Source: Sphingomonas sp. BK235
GTDB taxonomy: Bacteria > Pseudomonadota > Alphaproteobacteria > Sphingomonadales > Sphingomonadaceae
Assembly: GCF_004345855.1 (NCBI RefSeq)
Contig: NZ_SLXN01000007.1
Span: 124,001 to 188,000, forward strand
Reading direction: 5' to 3'
Length of the DNA: 64,000 nt
The notes beneath the pieces were generated by a model that searched no databases, was not told the origin of the DNA, and was given only the letters and a program-made list of their open reading frames with translations. Shown here piece by piece: positions 51,736-62,000 of this stretch (position 1 is its first letter; the number at the start of each line of letters is the position of its first letter). Made by a program: the position numbers and the translations under genes.

Positions 51736-52001
51736 TCGCCGTCGCGCTCCACATCGCCGCGGGCGCGGTGGCGCTCGCGCTGTTGCTCAACGGATGGCGG
51801 CTGCTGCGCGGGCCGGCGCTGGGGGACCGGATCGTCGCGCTCGACACGATGGTGATCAACGTCATCGCGCTCATCGTGCTGGTCGGGATGATCGGCGGCG
51901 ACGACATCTATTTTGAGGCCGCGCTGCTGCTCGCGATGGTGGGCTTCGTCAGCACCATCGCTTATTGCAAGTTCGTGCTGCGCGGGGACATCGTGGAATG
52001 A
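51732..52001 (+). CDS. mrpF: Mrp antiporter subunit F
   Basis: An 89-residue, three-segment subunit (LHIAAGAVALALLLNGWRLL, GDRIVALDTMVINVIALIVL, ALLLAMVGFVSTIAYCKFVL). The GDRIVALDTM stretch is typical. It overlaps its neighbours by ATGA on both sides. Confidence 0.94.
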   Translation: MIAVALHIAAGAVALALLLNGWRLLRGPALGDRIVALDTMVINVIALIVLVGMIGGDDIYFEAALLLAMVGFVSTIAYCKFVLRGDIVE

Positions 52002-52411
52002 CCATCCTGGCCGACATCGCCGTCACTGGGCTGCTGCTGCTGGGCGCCAGCTTCGTCCTGATCGGCAGCTGGGGGCTGGTGCGGCTGCCCTCGACGATGG
52101 AGCGGCTGCACGGGCCGACCAAGGCGACGACGCTCGGGCTGGGCGCGCTGCTGCTGGCGTCGGTGATCTACTTCCGCGCCGAACTGGGGGTCTGGACCGC
52201 GCACGAGCTGCTCATCGCGCTGTTCCTGTTCATCACCGCGCCGATCTCCGCCAACATGATCGCCAAGGTGCATCTGCACCGCCTCCGGGTGGGGGCGATC
52301 CACGAGCCCGACAGCATCGCCGGCGCGCCGCCGCGGCCGAGCGAGGACAGCGACTGGGCGACGTTCGAGGCGCCGGCGCGGGACACGCCGGCGGCGACGG
52401 CCAACACGTGA
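51998..52411 (+). CDS. mrpG: Mrp antiporter subunit G
   Basis: A 137-residue, three-segment subunit: VTGLLLLGASFVLIGSWGLV, RLPSTMERLHGPTKATTLGL (the G-family hallmark), LIALFLFITAPISANMIAK. The C-terminal tail is polar. It is the last gene of the Mrp operon; a K+ channel gene follows 100 bases downstream on the same strand. Confidence 0.94.
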   Translation: MTILADIAVTGLLLLGASFVLIGSWGLVRLPSTMERLHGPTKATTLGLGALLLASVIYFRAELGVWTAHELLIALFLFITAPISANMIAKVHLHRLRVGAIHEPDSIAGAPPRPSEDSDWATFEAPARDTPAATANT

Positions 52412-52511
52412 GGCGGCGGTCGCGAGCGGCGCGATCGGCGACCCTGACCATCCCGCGCGGCATGGGAAGAGTCGCGATCGATAGGGGTCGCGCGCCGCGG
52501 AGCGATGAACG

Positions 52512-53555
52512 GTGATCCGGCGATCCGTCCCGCCGCGAATCACCGCGACCTCGGCGCCGCTGCGTCGCCGGACCGCGCTGCCGGTCTGGCTCTCGCTGCT
52601 GTGGCGGGTGGCGCTGGTGATGGCGCTGATCGGCATCGCGCTCGCCGGCCATTGGTTCGATCGCGACGGGCTGCGCGACAACATCGACGGGCGGGTGAGC
52701 TTCGCCGACGTGCTGTACTTCACCATGATCACGGTGACGACGGTGGGGTATGGCGACATCGTCCCGGTGACCGTCCACGCGCGCCTGTTCGACACCTTCG
52801 TGGTGACGCCCATCCGCCTGTTCGTCTGGCTCATCTTCCTGGGATCCGCCTATGATTTTCTCTTCCGACGCGTGTGGGACGGCTGGCGCATGCGCGTGAT
52901 CCAGCAGCGGCTCGAGGGCCATGTCGTCGTCGCCGGCTACGGCACCTCGGGCGTGGAGGCGGTCGCGGAGCTCATCCGCCGTGGCGCGCCGCCCGCCATG
53001 ATCGTGGTCGTCGACGAGCGGAGCGCCGCGATCGAGGCGGCCGAGAAGCTGGGCGTCAACGTGCTCCAGGGCGACGCGACGCGCAACGCGACGCTGGAGG
53101 CGGTGAGGATCACCCGCGCTAAAGCGGTGATCGTCGCGGCGGGGCGGGACGACACGTCCATCCTGATCCTGCTGACCGCGCGCGGGCTGGCGCCGAACGT
53201 ACCGCTCAGCGTCGTCATCCGCTCGGAGGATAACGAGCCGCTGGCGCGCCAGGCGGGCGCGACCACGGTCATCAACCCCGCCAGCTTCGCCGGGGTGCTG
53301 CTGGCGGGGTCGACCCACGGCGAGCATCTCGCCGATTACATCGCCGACCTCGCGGCGCATGGCGGCCGCGTCGCGTTGCACGAGCGCGACGTGACCGCGG
53401 CCGAGGTCGGGAAAGCGCTGTCGCAGCTCACCACCGGGCTCGGCGTCCGGATCCATCGCGGCGGGAGAGCGATCGGTTTCTGGGAGCCGGCGGCGCAGCG
53501 TCTCGAGGCGGGCGATTGTATCGTCGAGATCGTGCCCTCGGAGCGGATGCCCTGA
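52512..53555 (+). CDS. Two-segment potassium channel with RCK (TrkA-N) domain
   Basis: A 347-residue MthK-like channel. A basic N-terminus leads to one membrane segment (LLWRVALVMALIGIALAGHW), the selectivity filter TVGYGD (residues 77-82) in TMITVTTVGYGDIVPVT, a second segment, and a cytoplasmic RCK domain from about residue 135 (HVVVAGYGTSGVEAVAELIR, with the GYGTSG nucleotide motif, then DATRNATLEAVRI and IVAAGRDDTSILI). It conducts K+ under ligand control. The start is GTG 52512. Its place after the Mrp operon fits joint control of K+ and pH. Confidence 0.93.
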   Translation: MIRRSVPPRITATSAPLRRRTALPVWLSLLWRVALVMALIGIALAGHWFDRDGLRDNIDGRVSFADVLYFTMITVTTVGYGDIVPVTVHARLFDTFVVTPIRLFVWLIFLGSAYDFLFRRVWDGWRMRVIQQRLEGHVVVAGYGTSGVEAVAELIRRGAPPAMIVVVDERSAAIEAAEKLGVNVLQGDATRNATLEAVRITRAKAVIVAAGRDDTSILILLTARGLAPNVPLSVVIRSEDNEPLARQAGATTVINPASFAGVLLAGSTHGEHLADYIADLAAHGGRVALHERDVTAAEVGKALSQLTTGLGVRIHRGGRAIGFWEPAAQRLEAGDCIVEIVPSERMP

Positions 53556-53580
53556 TCGTGGCGGGACCGCGCGCGCCCCG

Positions 53581-53596
53581 GTAAGGTTCGTGTAAG
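53581..53596 (+). promoter_or_regulatory. GTAAG direct repeat (11-base period), copy 2
   Basis: GTAAGGTTCGTGTAAG, matching 45120-45135 in 13 of 16 positions, with GTAAG units at 53581 and 53592. It is about 115 bases before the YbhN/UppP operon. Confidence 0.5.
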
Positions 53597-53709
53597 CGAG
53601 CCGCCGCAGGAGCGATGTGACCCATCGCGGCGGCCCGTCGCGCTGCGGACCCGACCGCGCAAAGCGGCACGTCGGCACGCGCGGCGTGAGACGCCGAGAC
53701 CAACTTCAC

Positions 53710-54678
53710 GTGATCCGTACCCTGATCGTGACGACCCTGACGGTCGCGGTGCTGGCCGTGGCGGGCATGGCGCTGCGCGAGATCCTCGCGGGGACCGACT
53801 GGGACACGGTGCGAGCGGCACTCCACGCCATGCCCGTGCCGGCGCTCGCCGCGGCGCTGGCGTTGAGCGCGGCCAGCTATGGCGTGCTGACCGGCTATGA
53901 CGTGCTGTCGCTGCGCCTGATCGGCCGACACGTCCCTTACCCTATCGCCGCGATCGCGTCGTTCACCAGCTACATCTTCAGCCACAATCTCGGGTTCGCG
54001 GTGCTGACCGGGGGCAGCGCGCGCTATCGCATCTATCGGCGGCACGGCCTCTCCGCGTCCGAGGTCGGGCAGATCATGCTGACCGCGGGCATCACCTTCT
54101 GGCTCGGCGCGCTGCTGCTGCTGGGCGTGGCGCTGCTGATCGTGCCGACGGTGCCGACGATCGGCGGCTGGGTCGTTTCCCCCGCGGTGCAAAGCGCCGT
54201 GGCGGTCGCGATCCTCGCCGTGCTCGGCGGCTATCTCCTGCTGCTCGCGCGGCGAGGCGGCGCACCCTTGTGTCTGTTCGGCTGGCGGCTGCCGCTACCG
54301 GGCTGGCGCGTGGCGTTGCTCCAGCTCGCGCTCGGGGTGATCGACCTGCTGGTCGCCGCCGGCGTGCTGTTCGTGCTGCTGCCCGCCGCCAGCCTGGAAC
54401 TCTATCAGTCCCTGCTGGTGAGCTATCTCATCGCCATCATCGCCAGTCTGGTCGTCCACGCGCCCGGCGGGCTCGGCGTGTTCGAGGCGATCATGCTGGT
54501 CGCGCTGCCGCAGGTGGACCGGGCCGCGCTGCTCGCCGCGCTGCTGATCTTCCGCGTCGTCTATTACCTCATCCCGCTCGCCATCGGTCTGCTGCTGTTC
54601 GTCAGCCTCGAGGCCGCGGCGCTGCGCCGCCCGCGCGAGCGTCGGCGCGCGACCACAGAAAGGACCGATCGCGCATGA
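53710..54678 (+). CDS. YbhN/AglD-like flippase-domain membrane protein (UPF0104)
   Basis: A 322-residue inner-membrane protein with about eight segments, of the family that includes the lysylphosphatidylglycerol-synthase membrane part. It shows SYGVLTGYDVLSLRLIGRHV, FTSYIFSHNLGFAVLTGGSA, RIYRRHGLSASEVGQIMLTA, and the ending LVVHAPGGLGVFEAIMLVAL. The synthase (GNAT-like) C-terminal domain is absent, so lipid flipping or transport is more likely than lipid aminoacylation. GTG 53710 is the probable start; the ribosome site is weak. It overlaps uppP by ATGA. Confidence 0.82.
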   Translation: MIRTLIVTTLTVAVLAVAGMALREILAGTDWDTVRAALHAMPVPALAAALALSAASYGVLTGYDVLSLRLIGRHVPYPIAAIASFTSYIFSHNLGFAVLTGGSARYRIYRRHGLSASEVGQIMLTAGITFWLGALLLLGVALLIVPTVPTIGGWVVSPAVQSAVAVAILAVLGGYLLLLARRGGAPLCLFGWRLPLPGWRVALLQLALGVIDLLVAAGVLFVLLPAASLELYQSLLVSYLIAIIASLVVHAPGGLGVFEAIMLVALPQVDRAALLAALLIFRVVYYLIPLAIGLLLFVSLEAAALRRPRERRRATTERTDRA

Positions 54679-55520
54679 TCGCCGCCGATACCGGGCGCTG
54701 GCTGGAGGCCGCGTTCCTCGGCCTGTTGCAGGGACTGACCGAGTTCCTGCCGGTGTCGTCGAGCGCGCACCTGCGCATCGCCGGGGCGTTGCTGCCCTCT
54801 GGCAGCGATCCCGGCGCAGCCTTCACCGCGATCACCCAGATCGGGACCGAGGCGGCGGTGCTGCTCTACTTCCGCCGCGACATCTGGCGGATCGCGGCGG
54901 CGTGGTGCGGCGCACTGACGCGGCCGCGCGCGGCCTTGTTGCCTGACGCGCGGCTCGGCTGGCTCATCCTGCTCGGCACGCTGCCGATCGCGGTGCTCGG
55001 GCTCGCGCTCAAGCATCAGATCGAGGGCAATCTGCGCAACCTCTACGTCACCGCGACCATGCTCATCGGCTTCGGGCTGGTGCTCGGGCTGGCCGACCGG
55101 ATCGGTGCGCGCTGCCGGTCGATCGAGCGACTCGGCTGGCGCCACGGACTGCTGCTCGGCGTCGCGCAGGCGCTGGCGCTCGTGCCCGGCGTGTCGCGCT
55201 CCGGCGGCACGATCAGCGCGGCGTTGCTGGTCGGCTACACGCGCGAGGCGGCGGCGCGTTACTCCTTCCTGCTGGCGATCCCGGCGGTGCTCGCCTCCGG
55301 CCTGTTCGAGCTGGCCGACAGCTGGGGCAAGGCGAACCCGGTGGGGGCGGGGCCGACCCTGCTCGCCACCATGATCGCGTTCGCCGTCGGCTATGGGGTG
55401 ATCGTCGCGTTCCTGCGCCTGCTTCGGACGCGCAGCTTCCTGCCCTTCGTCATCTACCGGCTCGCCGCGGGAACGGCGGTGCTGGCGCTTCTGGCGAGCG
55501 GCAGCATCGCGGCGCGCTGA
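54675..55520 (+). CDS. uppP: Undecaprenyl-diphosphatase
   Basis: A 281-residue UppP/BacA enzyme that recycles undecaprenyl pyrophosphate to the monophosphate carrier used for peptidoglycan and O-antigen; its loss or gain changes bacitracin sensitivity. Both catalytic motifs are present: QGLTEFLPVSSSAHLRI near the N-terminus and PGVSRSGGTISAALLVGY in the second half. About eight membrane segments. It is coupled to the preceding YbhN-like gene (ATGA). Confidence 0.95.
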   Translation: MIAADTGRWLEAAFLGLLQGLTEFLPVSSSAHLRIAGALLPSGSDPGAAFTAITQIGTEAAVLLYFRRDIWRIAAAWCGALTRPRAALLPDARLGWLILLGTLPIAVLGLALKHQIEGNLRNLYVTATMLIGFGLVLGLADRIGARCRSIERLGWRHGLLLGVAQALALVPGVSRSGGTISAALLVGYTREAAARYSFLLAIPAVLASGLFELADSWGKANPVGAGPTLLATMIAFAVGYGVIVAFLRLLRTRSFLPFVIYRLAAGTAVLALLASGSIAAR

Positions 55521-55540
55521 GCCAGGGTCGGACCCGCTGG

Positions 55541-56143
55541 TCAGCGCGCCGAACGAGCGGCGAGCGCCTCCCGCACCCGCGCGAGCGCCGCCGCTTCGGG
55601 TGCCGCTTCCCCCATGAGCGCCCAGGCACCGCTGATGGCGAAGGCACAATGACCGTGGACCGTCGCGATCAGTGATCGGGACAGGGTAGCGATATCGTCG
55701 TCGACCTCGCCACCGGCGGCACGCGCGATCTCCTCGACGACGATCTGGGTCAGCAGGCCGCGTCCGGTCTCGTCCGCCTCGGTCAGGCCGCCGTCCGCCG
55801 GCAGACGGTGATCGAAGATCGCGGTCCAGCGATGCGGATGCTCGCGCGCGAACCCGAAATAGCCGGCGACCAGCGCCGCGATCCGGTCGCCATCCGGCCC
55901 CGCCGCGTCGAGCCGCTCGCGCAGCGAGGCGGCCCAGTCGGCGAAGCTGCGCGTGTTGATCGCCGCGATCAGCCGATCGGCGGTGCCGAAGACATGGTGG
56001 ATCGTGCCGATCGAATAGCCGATCCGTCGCGCGACCTCGCGCGCCGAAAAGCCGGCCAGGCCGGTCTCGGCCATGACCGCCGAGCCGGTCGACAGGATCA
56101 ACTCCTCCAGTTCGACGCGGCTATGGTCTGATCGACGTCCCAT
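55541..56143 (-). CDS. TetR-family transcriptional regulator
   Basis: A 200-residue regulator with a TetR helix-turn-helix (AETGLAGFSAREVARRIGYS, then IGTIHHVFGTADRLIAAI) and a helical ligand domain containing FGFAREHPHRWTAIFDHRLP, similar to the WHG-domain group. ATG 56143 is preferred; a TTG at 56179 would extend it. It is divergent from the DUF2339 gene, and two copies of a putative operator lie between them, so autoregulation and control of that gene are likely. Confidence 0.9.
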   Translation of the reverse strand: MGRRSDHSRVELEELILSTGSAVMAETGLAGFSAREVARRIGYSIGTIHHVFGTADRLIAAINTRSFADWAASLRERLDAAGPDGDRIAALVAGYFGFAREHPHRWTAIFDHRLPADGGLTEADETGRGLLTQIVVEEIARAAGGEVDDDIATLSRSLIATVHGHCAFAISGAWALMGEAAPEAAALARVREALAARSAR

Positions 56144-56163
56144 TCGCTCGGCATAGCCGTGTA

Positions 56164-56207
56164 ATTGAGCGCTGTCCAATTTATCTATTGAGCGGTGCTT
56201 AATTTAT
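56164..56207. promoter_or_regulatory. Two tandem TetR-operator-like repeats
   Basis: Copy 1 (56164-56184) and copy 2 (56187-56207) share ATTGAGCG...AATTTAT and differ at four of 21 positions. Inside copy 2, TTGAGCGGTGCTTAA is a near-perfect inverted repeat (TTGAGC/GCTTAA). The pair lies between the divergent TetR and DUF2339 genes. Confidence 0.6.
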
Positions 56208-56240
56208 GGTAGCGTGCCGTCGAATCGAGGAGTTTGATCG

Positions 56241-59012
56241 ATGTCGTCGGTGCTGTTGATCGTCCTGTCCGTGCTGCTGGCACTGGTCTGGCAGGAGGTG
56301 GTGCGGCTGCGCGAACGGATCGAGCTGCTGGAGGCGTCGGGCGTCGCGTCCTCAGTTCCGCCCTGGTTCGAGGATGTCGCTGACGCGCCCGCACCACTTG
56401 TCACCGATCAGGAGCGGGCGCCGGCGCCGGTGATCGCCGTGGCGGTGCCCGCCGTCGATCCGTCACCGCCGCACGACGACGCCTTCCCGGAGCCTGAGCC
56501 GCCGGTCGCCGACCCGACCCCGACGCCGCGCTTCGAAGATGTGTTCGGGCGGCGGCTGCCGATCTGGGCGGGGGGACTGACGCTGGCGGTCGCGGGCGTG
56601 CTGATCGTCCGTTATTCGATCGAGGCGGGATTGCTCTCGCCCTGGGTGCGGGTGGTGCTCGGGCTGATGTTCGGCGCCGGGCTGATCGGCGGTGCGGAGC
56701 TGGCGCTGCGTCGCGACGCCGCGGTGCGCGATCCGCGCGTGCGGCAGTCGCTGGCGGGCGCCGGGATCGCGACGCTCTATGCCGTGACGTTGGCGACCGT
56801 CCATCTCTATGGCCTGATCTCGCCGGGCGTGGCCTTCATGGCGATGGCGCTGGTGACGGTGCTCGCCTGTACGCTGGCGATGCGCTTCGGCGCGCCGAGT
56901 GCGCTGCTGGGCTTGGCCGGTGGCCTCGCCGCGCCCGCCTTGGTCGGCGCCGGCGAACCCGACGTGCCGCTGCTGACGCTGTATCTCGCGCTGACCGTCG
57001 GCGGGCTGTGCGCGCTCGGGAAGCAGCAGCGTTCATGGTGGCTGGGCGCGCTGGCGCTGGCAGGCGGTTTCGGCTGGGGAGCGTGGCTGATCATCGGCGG
57101 CGCGCTCGACCTCGCGGCGTCGCTGTCGATCGGGCTTTACACGATCGTGCTCGCCATCGCGCTGCCGCTGCTCCTGACCGGGGACCGCGCCGCGACGCTG
57201 CGCGTGGGGGCGGGCGTGCTCGGCTGCGCGCAACTCGCCGCGCTGGTCGCCCTGAAGGGGTTCGCGCCGCTGGACTGGGGGCTGTTCGGGCTGATCTCGG
57301 TCGCGATCCTGTGGCTGTCGCGGCGCGACGCCGTGTTCGCCGGTCTTCCCGCTTTGGCCCTGGGCGTGGCGATCCTGCTCGGCGCTGCCTGGCCCGCGCC
57401 GGATGGCTGGGACATGGTCGTGCTGCTGACCGCGCTCGTCGCCATCCACGGCGTGCCTGCCGCCTCGCGGGTCTGGCGCGAGGGTGCCCGCCCGATCGAC
57501 GCGCCGATGGTGGCGGCGGTCGCGGTCGCGCTCGGCGTGCTGCCGGCGCTGCATTTCGCGCCGATGGGAGCCGTGACGCTGGTCGGTGCGGCGCTGGCCG
57601 CGGGCGTGGCGGCGCGCGGATGGAAGGTGCCCGGACGTACCGAGGACACGCGCTTCGCGACGCTCGCGATCGCGGCGGCGGCGTGCAGCGCCTTGGCGGC
57701 GGCGCAGATGTTGACGTTCGCCGGATGGGCGTCGGCCGCGGCGTTGCTCGCCGCCGCGATGATCATTCTCGCGGACGCGGCCGAGGACCCGCGGATCGCG
57801 CGAGCCGGATGGGTCTTCGGCGTCGCGACGCTCGCGTTGCTCGGCGTGGACGGGGGGATCGGTCGATTGGTCGGCGCGTCCGGTAGCGGTTCCTTCGCGG
57901 CGTGGATCGTACCCGCATGTACCGCGATCGGGATGACGCTCCGTTCGCGCGGGCGTCGCGCCGTGGCGCTCCAGCCCGCGGCGGTGGTGATCGCTTATGG
58001 CGCGGCGGCGCAGCTGCTATCGGCTGACCTGTTGCCGCTCGTTCCCGCGGGACTGTTGCTCGGACTGGCCATGACGCGGCGCGTCACCGTGCTGCCGGCA
58101 GCCGTCGCGGCGATGGTGATCGCGGCGGGCTGGTCGTTGCTGCCGTTGCTCGACTGGACGCGGGCGGCGTCGAGCGCGGCAAGCGGCGCCATGGTGGTGG
58201 CGGGCGATTGGCCCGGGCTGCTGGACGCGGTGCTGCGACTGGCACTTCCCGGGGCCGCGTTGCTGGCCGCGGCGCTTCTCCTGCCGCAACCGGCGCAGAG
58301 GCGTCGCGTCGGCCTCGCCCTGGGCGGCCTGCTGGTGGGAGTCACCGTCCATGTCGTGCTGCAGCACGCGATCGGGATCGACAGCCGTGCGACCTTCGTC
58401 GCGCGCACGATGATGGCGCGGTCGCTCTGGGAAGTGCTGCTGGCGCTGGCCGCGGCGGCAGCATGGCGGTCCGGTGCGCGGGACGCCGCGACGATCCTGG
58501 CTGGGATCGCTCTGGCGCATGGCCTGTGGTTCACGGGCCTGGTGCTCAACCCGCTGTTCGTGCTCCAGCAGCCCGGCCCTTGGCTGGCGATCTCCTACGG
58601 CGTCGCGGGAGCGCTGCTGTGGCGCGCCCGCTCGGCGGTGCCGGGGATGGGCCGGATGCCGGACGTAGCGCTGATGCTGCTCATCGTCGTCGCCGCCTTC
58701 ACGCTGCTGCGTCAGGCGAGCCACGCCCCGATGCCGCTCCGGACCGGCACCGGGGCGGGCGAGCAGATCGCCCGGTCGATCATGGCATTGCTGCTCGCGG
58801 GGCTGTTCCTGGCGATCGGCATCGTCCGGAAGGCACGAGACTGGCGGCGCGCCAGCCTGGCGCTGATGCTGGCCGCGGTCGTCAAGGTGTTCCTCTTCGA
58901 CGCCGCGGGCCTCGACGGCTTGGCACGCATCGCATCCTTCGCGGTGCTGGGTTTCAGCCTGATCGGGGTAGGGTGGCTGTACAGCCGCTACCTGCCCGAC
59001 GCATCCCGTTAA
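56241..59012 (+). CDS. Multi-span membrane protein, DUF2339 family
   Basis: A 923-residue inner-membrane protein. An N-terminal segment (VLLIVLSVLLALVWQEVVRL) continues as a short coiled coil and a Pro/Asp-rich linker, then the start of the DUF2339 core (FGRRLPIWAGGLTLAVAGVL, IVRYSIEAGLLSPWVRVVLG) and more than 20 further segments. The family's function is unknown. It stands alone downstream of the paired operators, so the TetR regulator probably controls it. Confidence 0.88.
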   Translation: MSSVLLIVLSVLLALVWQEVVRLRERIELLEASGVASSVPPWFEDVADAPAPLVTDQERAPAPVIAVAVPAVDPSPPHDDAFPEPEPPVADPTPTPRFEDVFGRRLPIWAGGLTLAVAGVLIVRYSIEAGLLSPWVRVVLGLMFGAGLIGGAELALRRDAAVRDPRVRQSLAGAGIATLYAVTLATVHLYGLISPGVAFMAMALVTVLACTLAMRFGAPSALLGLAGGLAAPALVGAGEPDVPLLTLYLALTVGGLCALGKQQRSWWLGALALAGGFGWGAWLIIGGALDLAASLSIGLYTIVLAIALPLLLTGDRAATLRVGAGVLGCAQLAALVALKGFAPLDWGLFGLISVAILWLSRRDAVFAGLPALALGVAILLGAAWPAPDGWDMVVLLTALVAIHGVPAASRVWREGARPIDAPMVAAVAVALGVLPALHFAPMGAVTLVGAALAAGVAARGWKVPGRTEDTRFATLAIAAAACSALAAAQMLTFAGWASAAALLAAAMIILADAAEDPRIARAGWVFGVATLALLGVDGGIGRLVGASGSGSFAAWIVPACTAIGMTLRSRGRRAVALQPAAVVIAYGAAAQLLSADLLPLVPAGLLLGLAMTRRVTVLPAAVAAMVIAAGWSLLPLLDWTRAASSAASGAMVVAGDWPGLLDAVLRLALPGAALLAAALLLPQPAQRRRVGLALGGLLVGVTVHVVLQHAIGIDSRATFVARTMMARSLWEVLLALAAAAAWRSGARDAATILAGIALAHGLWFTGLVLNPLFVLQQPGPWLAISYGVAGALLWRARSAVPGMGRMPDVALMLLIVVAAFTLLRQASHAPMPLRTGTGAGEQIARSIMALLLAGLFLAIGIVRKARDWRRASLALMLAAVVKVFLFDAAGLDGLARIASFAVLGFSLIGVGWLYSRYLPDASR

Positions 59013-59053
59013 GATTCCAACGCTATCGCCTCGTACCCCGGGGAGTTGCCATC

Positions 59054-62000
59054 ATGTCCGCACCAGATCTGTCACTGCTCGGCACCCGTCGGTTCGCGCC
59101 GCTGTTCGCCGTCCAGTTCATGGGCGCCTTCAACGACAATCTGCTGAAGTTCGCGATGCTGTTCCTCGCCAACTTCACGCTCTACGCCGCGGCGCCGGCC
59201 AAGGCGGAGTTGCTGGCGACGGTCGCGACCGGGCTCTTCATCCTGCCCTATTTCCTGTTGTCGGGGCTGGCGGGACAGCTTGCCGACAAGTGGGACAAAG
59301 CGGTGCTGGTGCGCGCGGTCAAGGCCGCCGAGGTCGGTATCATGCTCCTGGCGCTGGGCGGCTTCTGGTCCCAGTCGGTGCCGGTGCTGCTCGCCTGCCT
59401 CTTCCTGATGGGGGTGCATTCGACGATCTTCGGCCCGGTCAAATATTCGATCCTGCCGCAGCATCTCGGGCGGCACGAGCTGATGGGCGGCACCGGGCTG
59501 ATCGAGGCGGGCACGTTCCTCGCGATCCTGGCGGGGCAGCTCGCGGGCGGGCTGATCCCGGCGTGGGAAGCGGGGCTGGTCGCGACGGGCGTGGCGCTGC
59601 TGGGCTTCCTCGCCAGCCTGGCGGTGCCGAGCGCACCGTCGTTGGTCACGGGGCTGACGATCGAACGCAACGTCTGGCGCAGCACGGTCCAGATCCTGTC
59701 GGTCGCGCGCGCGCGACGCGGCGTGTGGCTGGCGATCCTCGGCATCAGCTGGTTCTTCTCGGTCGGCGCGATCCTGTTGTCCGAATTCGCGCCGCTGGTC
59801 AGCGGGACGCTGGGCGCGGGGGCGGGGGTGGTGACGCTGTTCCTGCTGGTTTTCTCGGTCTCGGTGGCGGCCGGATCGCTGGTGGTCAACAAGCTGCTCG
59901 GCGGCGAGGTGTCGGCGCGCTACGTGCCGGTCGCCGCTCTGGGCGTGGCGGCGTTCCTGATCGAGCTGTGGCTGGCGACGCGCCACTACACGATCGCCGC
60001 GCGCGGCGCCGACGTCGGTGCCTTCGTGGCGAGTGAGGGAAGCTGGCCGATCCTGCTCGGGCTCGCCGGCCTCGCCTTCGCGGGCGGCGTGTTCATCGTG
60101 CCGCTCTACGCCATCCTCCAGGTCCGCACCGATCCCGCCGAGCGCTCGCGCGTCATCGCGGCGAACAACATCGTCAACGCCATGGTCACCGTCGTCATGG
60201 TGGTGATCGTCACGGTCCTGCTGGCGATGGGCACCAGCGTGCCCGGCATCATCGGTGCGATGGGCTTCGCGACACTGGCGGTCGCGCTGATCTCCTGCTG
60301 GCTGTTGCCGGAGACGGTGTTCAAGTCGTTGGTGCGGGCGCTGCTGGTGCTGTTCTATCGCGTCGACGTACATGGCGCCGAGAACATGCCGCAGCCGGGT
60401 GAGCGCGCGGTCGTGGTGGTCAACCATGTCTCGTTCCTCGACGGGCTGCTGCTCGCCGCCTTCCTGCCGGGCAAGCCGACCTTCGCGGTCGCGACCTCGA
60501 TCGCTAAGGCGTGGTGGGTGAAGCCGTTCCTCGGCATGTTCGACGCCTTCCCGGTGGACCCCACCAATCCGATGGCGGCGAAGGCGATGGTCAAGGCGGT
60601 GCGCGAGGGACGCACGCTGGTCATCTTCCCCGAAGGCCGGATCACCGTCACCGGCGCGCTGATGAAGGTGTTCGACGGTCCCGGCATGGTCGCGGACAAG
60701 GCCGAGGCGCCGATCATCCCGGTGCGGATCGCGGGCGCGCAGTTCACGCCCTTCTCGCGGCTGAAGGGCAAGGTGCGGCTGCGGACCTTCCCGAAGATCG
60801 ACCTCACCATCCTCCCACCACGCCGGTTCGAGGTGGAGGGAGAGACGGCGCGGCAACGTCGCGCCGCCGCGGGTGCGAAGCTGTACGACGTGATGAGCGA
60901 CATGATCTTCGCGACCTCGGACGCCGATCGCACGCTCTACCAGGCCTTGCTCGACGCCAGCGCGGTGCATGGCGCCAGCCGCCGCGTGGTGGAGGACGTC
61001 AAGCGGGAAGCGATGAGCTATGGGCGGCTGCTGACCGGCAGCATCGCGCTGGGGCGTCCGCTGGCGCAGATGACGCGGCCCGGCGAGGCGGTCGGGCTGA
61101 TGCTGCCCAACGTCAATGCGGTGGTCGCGACCTTCTTCGCGCTCCAGGGCATCGGTCGCGTGCCGGCGATGCTGAACTACACCGCCGGACTCGCCAGTCT
61201 GACGGCGGCCTGCACCGCCGCTCAGCTGCGCACCGTCATTACCGCGCGCGCGTTCGTCCAGCAGGCGAAGCTGGGCGAGGTGATCGCCGGGCTGGAGGCG
61301 ACGGGGCTGCGGATCGTCTATCTGGAGGATGTCGGCGCCACCATCGGCGGGCTGGCGAAGCTGCGCGCGCTGCTCGCGACCCGCTGGGCCGGGCGGCTGC
61401 ACCGCCGGCACCACGTGTCGCCCGACGCGCCCGCGGTGATCCTGTTCACCAGCGGGTCGGAAGGATTGCCCAAGGGGGTCGTGCTGACCCACCGCAACCT
61501 GTTGTCGAACTGCCTCCAACTGTCGGCCCGGATCGATTTCAACTCCGCCGACGTGGTGCTCAACGCGCTACCCGTCTTCCACAGCTTCGGCCTGACCGGC
61601 GGGACGCTGCTGCCGATCCTGTCGGGGGTGAAGACATTGCTCTACCCCAGCCCCCTCCATTACCGGATCGTGCCCGCGCTGGCCTATGACGCCAACGCGA
61701 CCATCCTGTTCGGCACCGACACCTTCCTGGCGGGCTATGCGCGCATGGCCCATGGCTACGACTTCTACGCCCTGCGCTACATCTTCGCGGGGGCGGAGCG
61801 CGTGCGAGAGGAGACGCGGCGGACCTATGCCGAGAAGTTCGGCCTGCGCATCCTCGAAGGCTATGGCGCGACCGAGGCGGCGCCGGTGATCGCGGTCAAT
61901 ACCCCGATGCACTTCAAGGCGGGCAGCGTCGGGCGGCTGCTGCCCGGCGTCGAGGCCAAGGTCGAGGCGGTGCCGGGGATCGCGGACGGCGGGCGCCTGT

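Noticed and set aside
49380..52411. Apparent absence of an mrpB gene in the Mrp operon
   Set aside because: The MrpB-like domain is the C-terminal part of the long MrpA protein, so the complex is complete.
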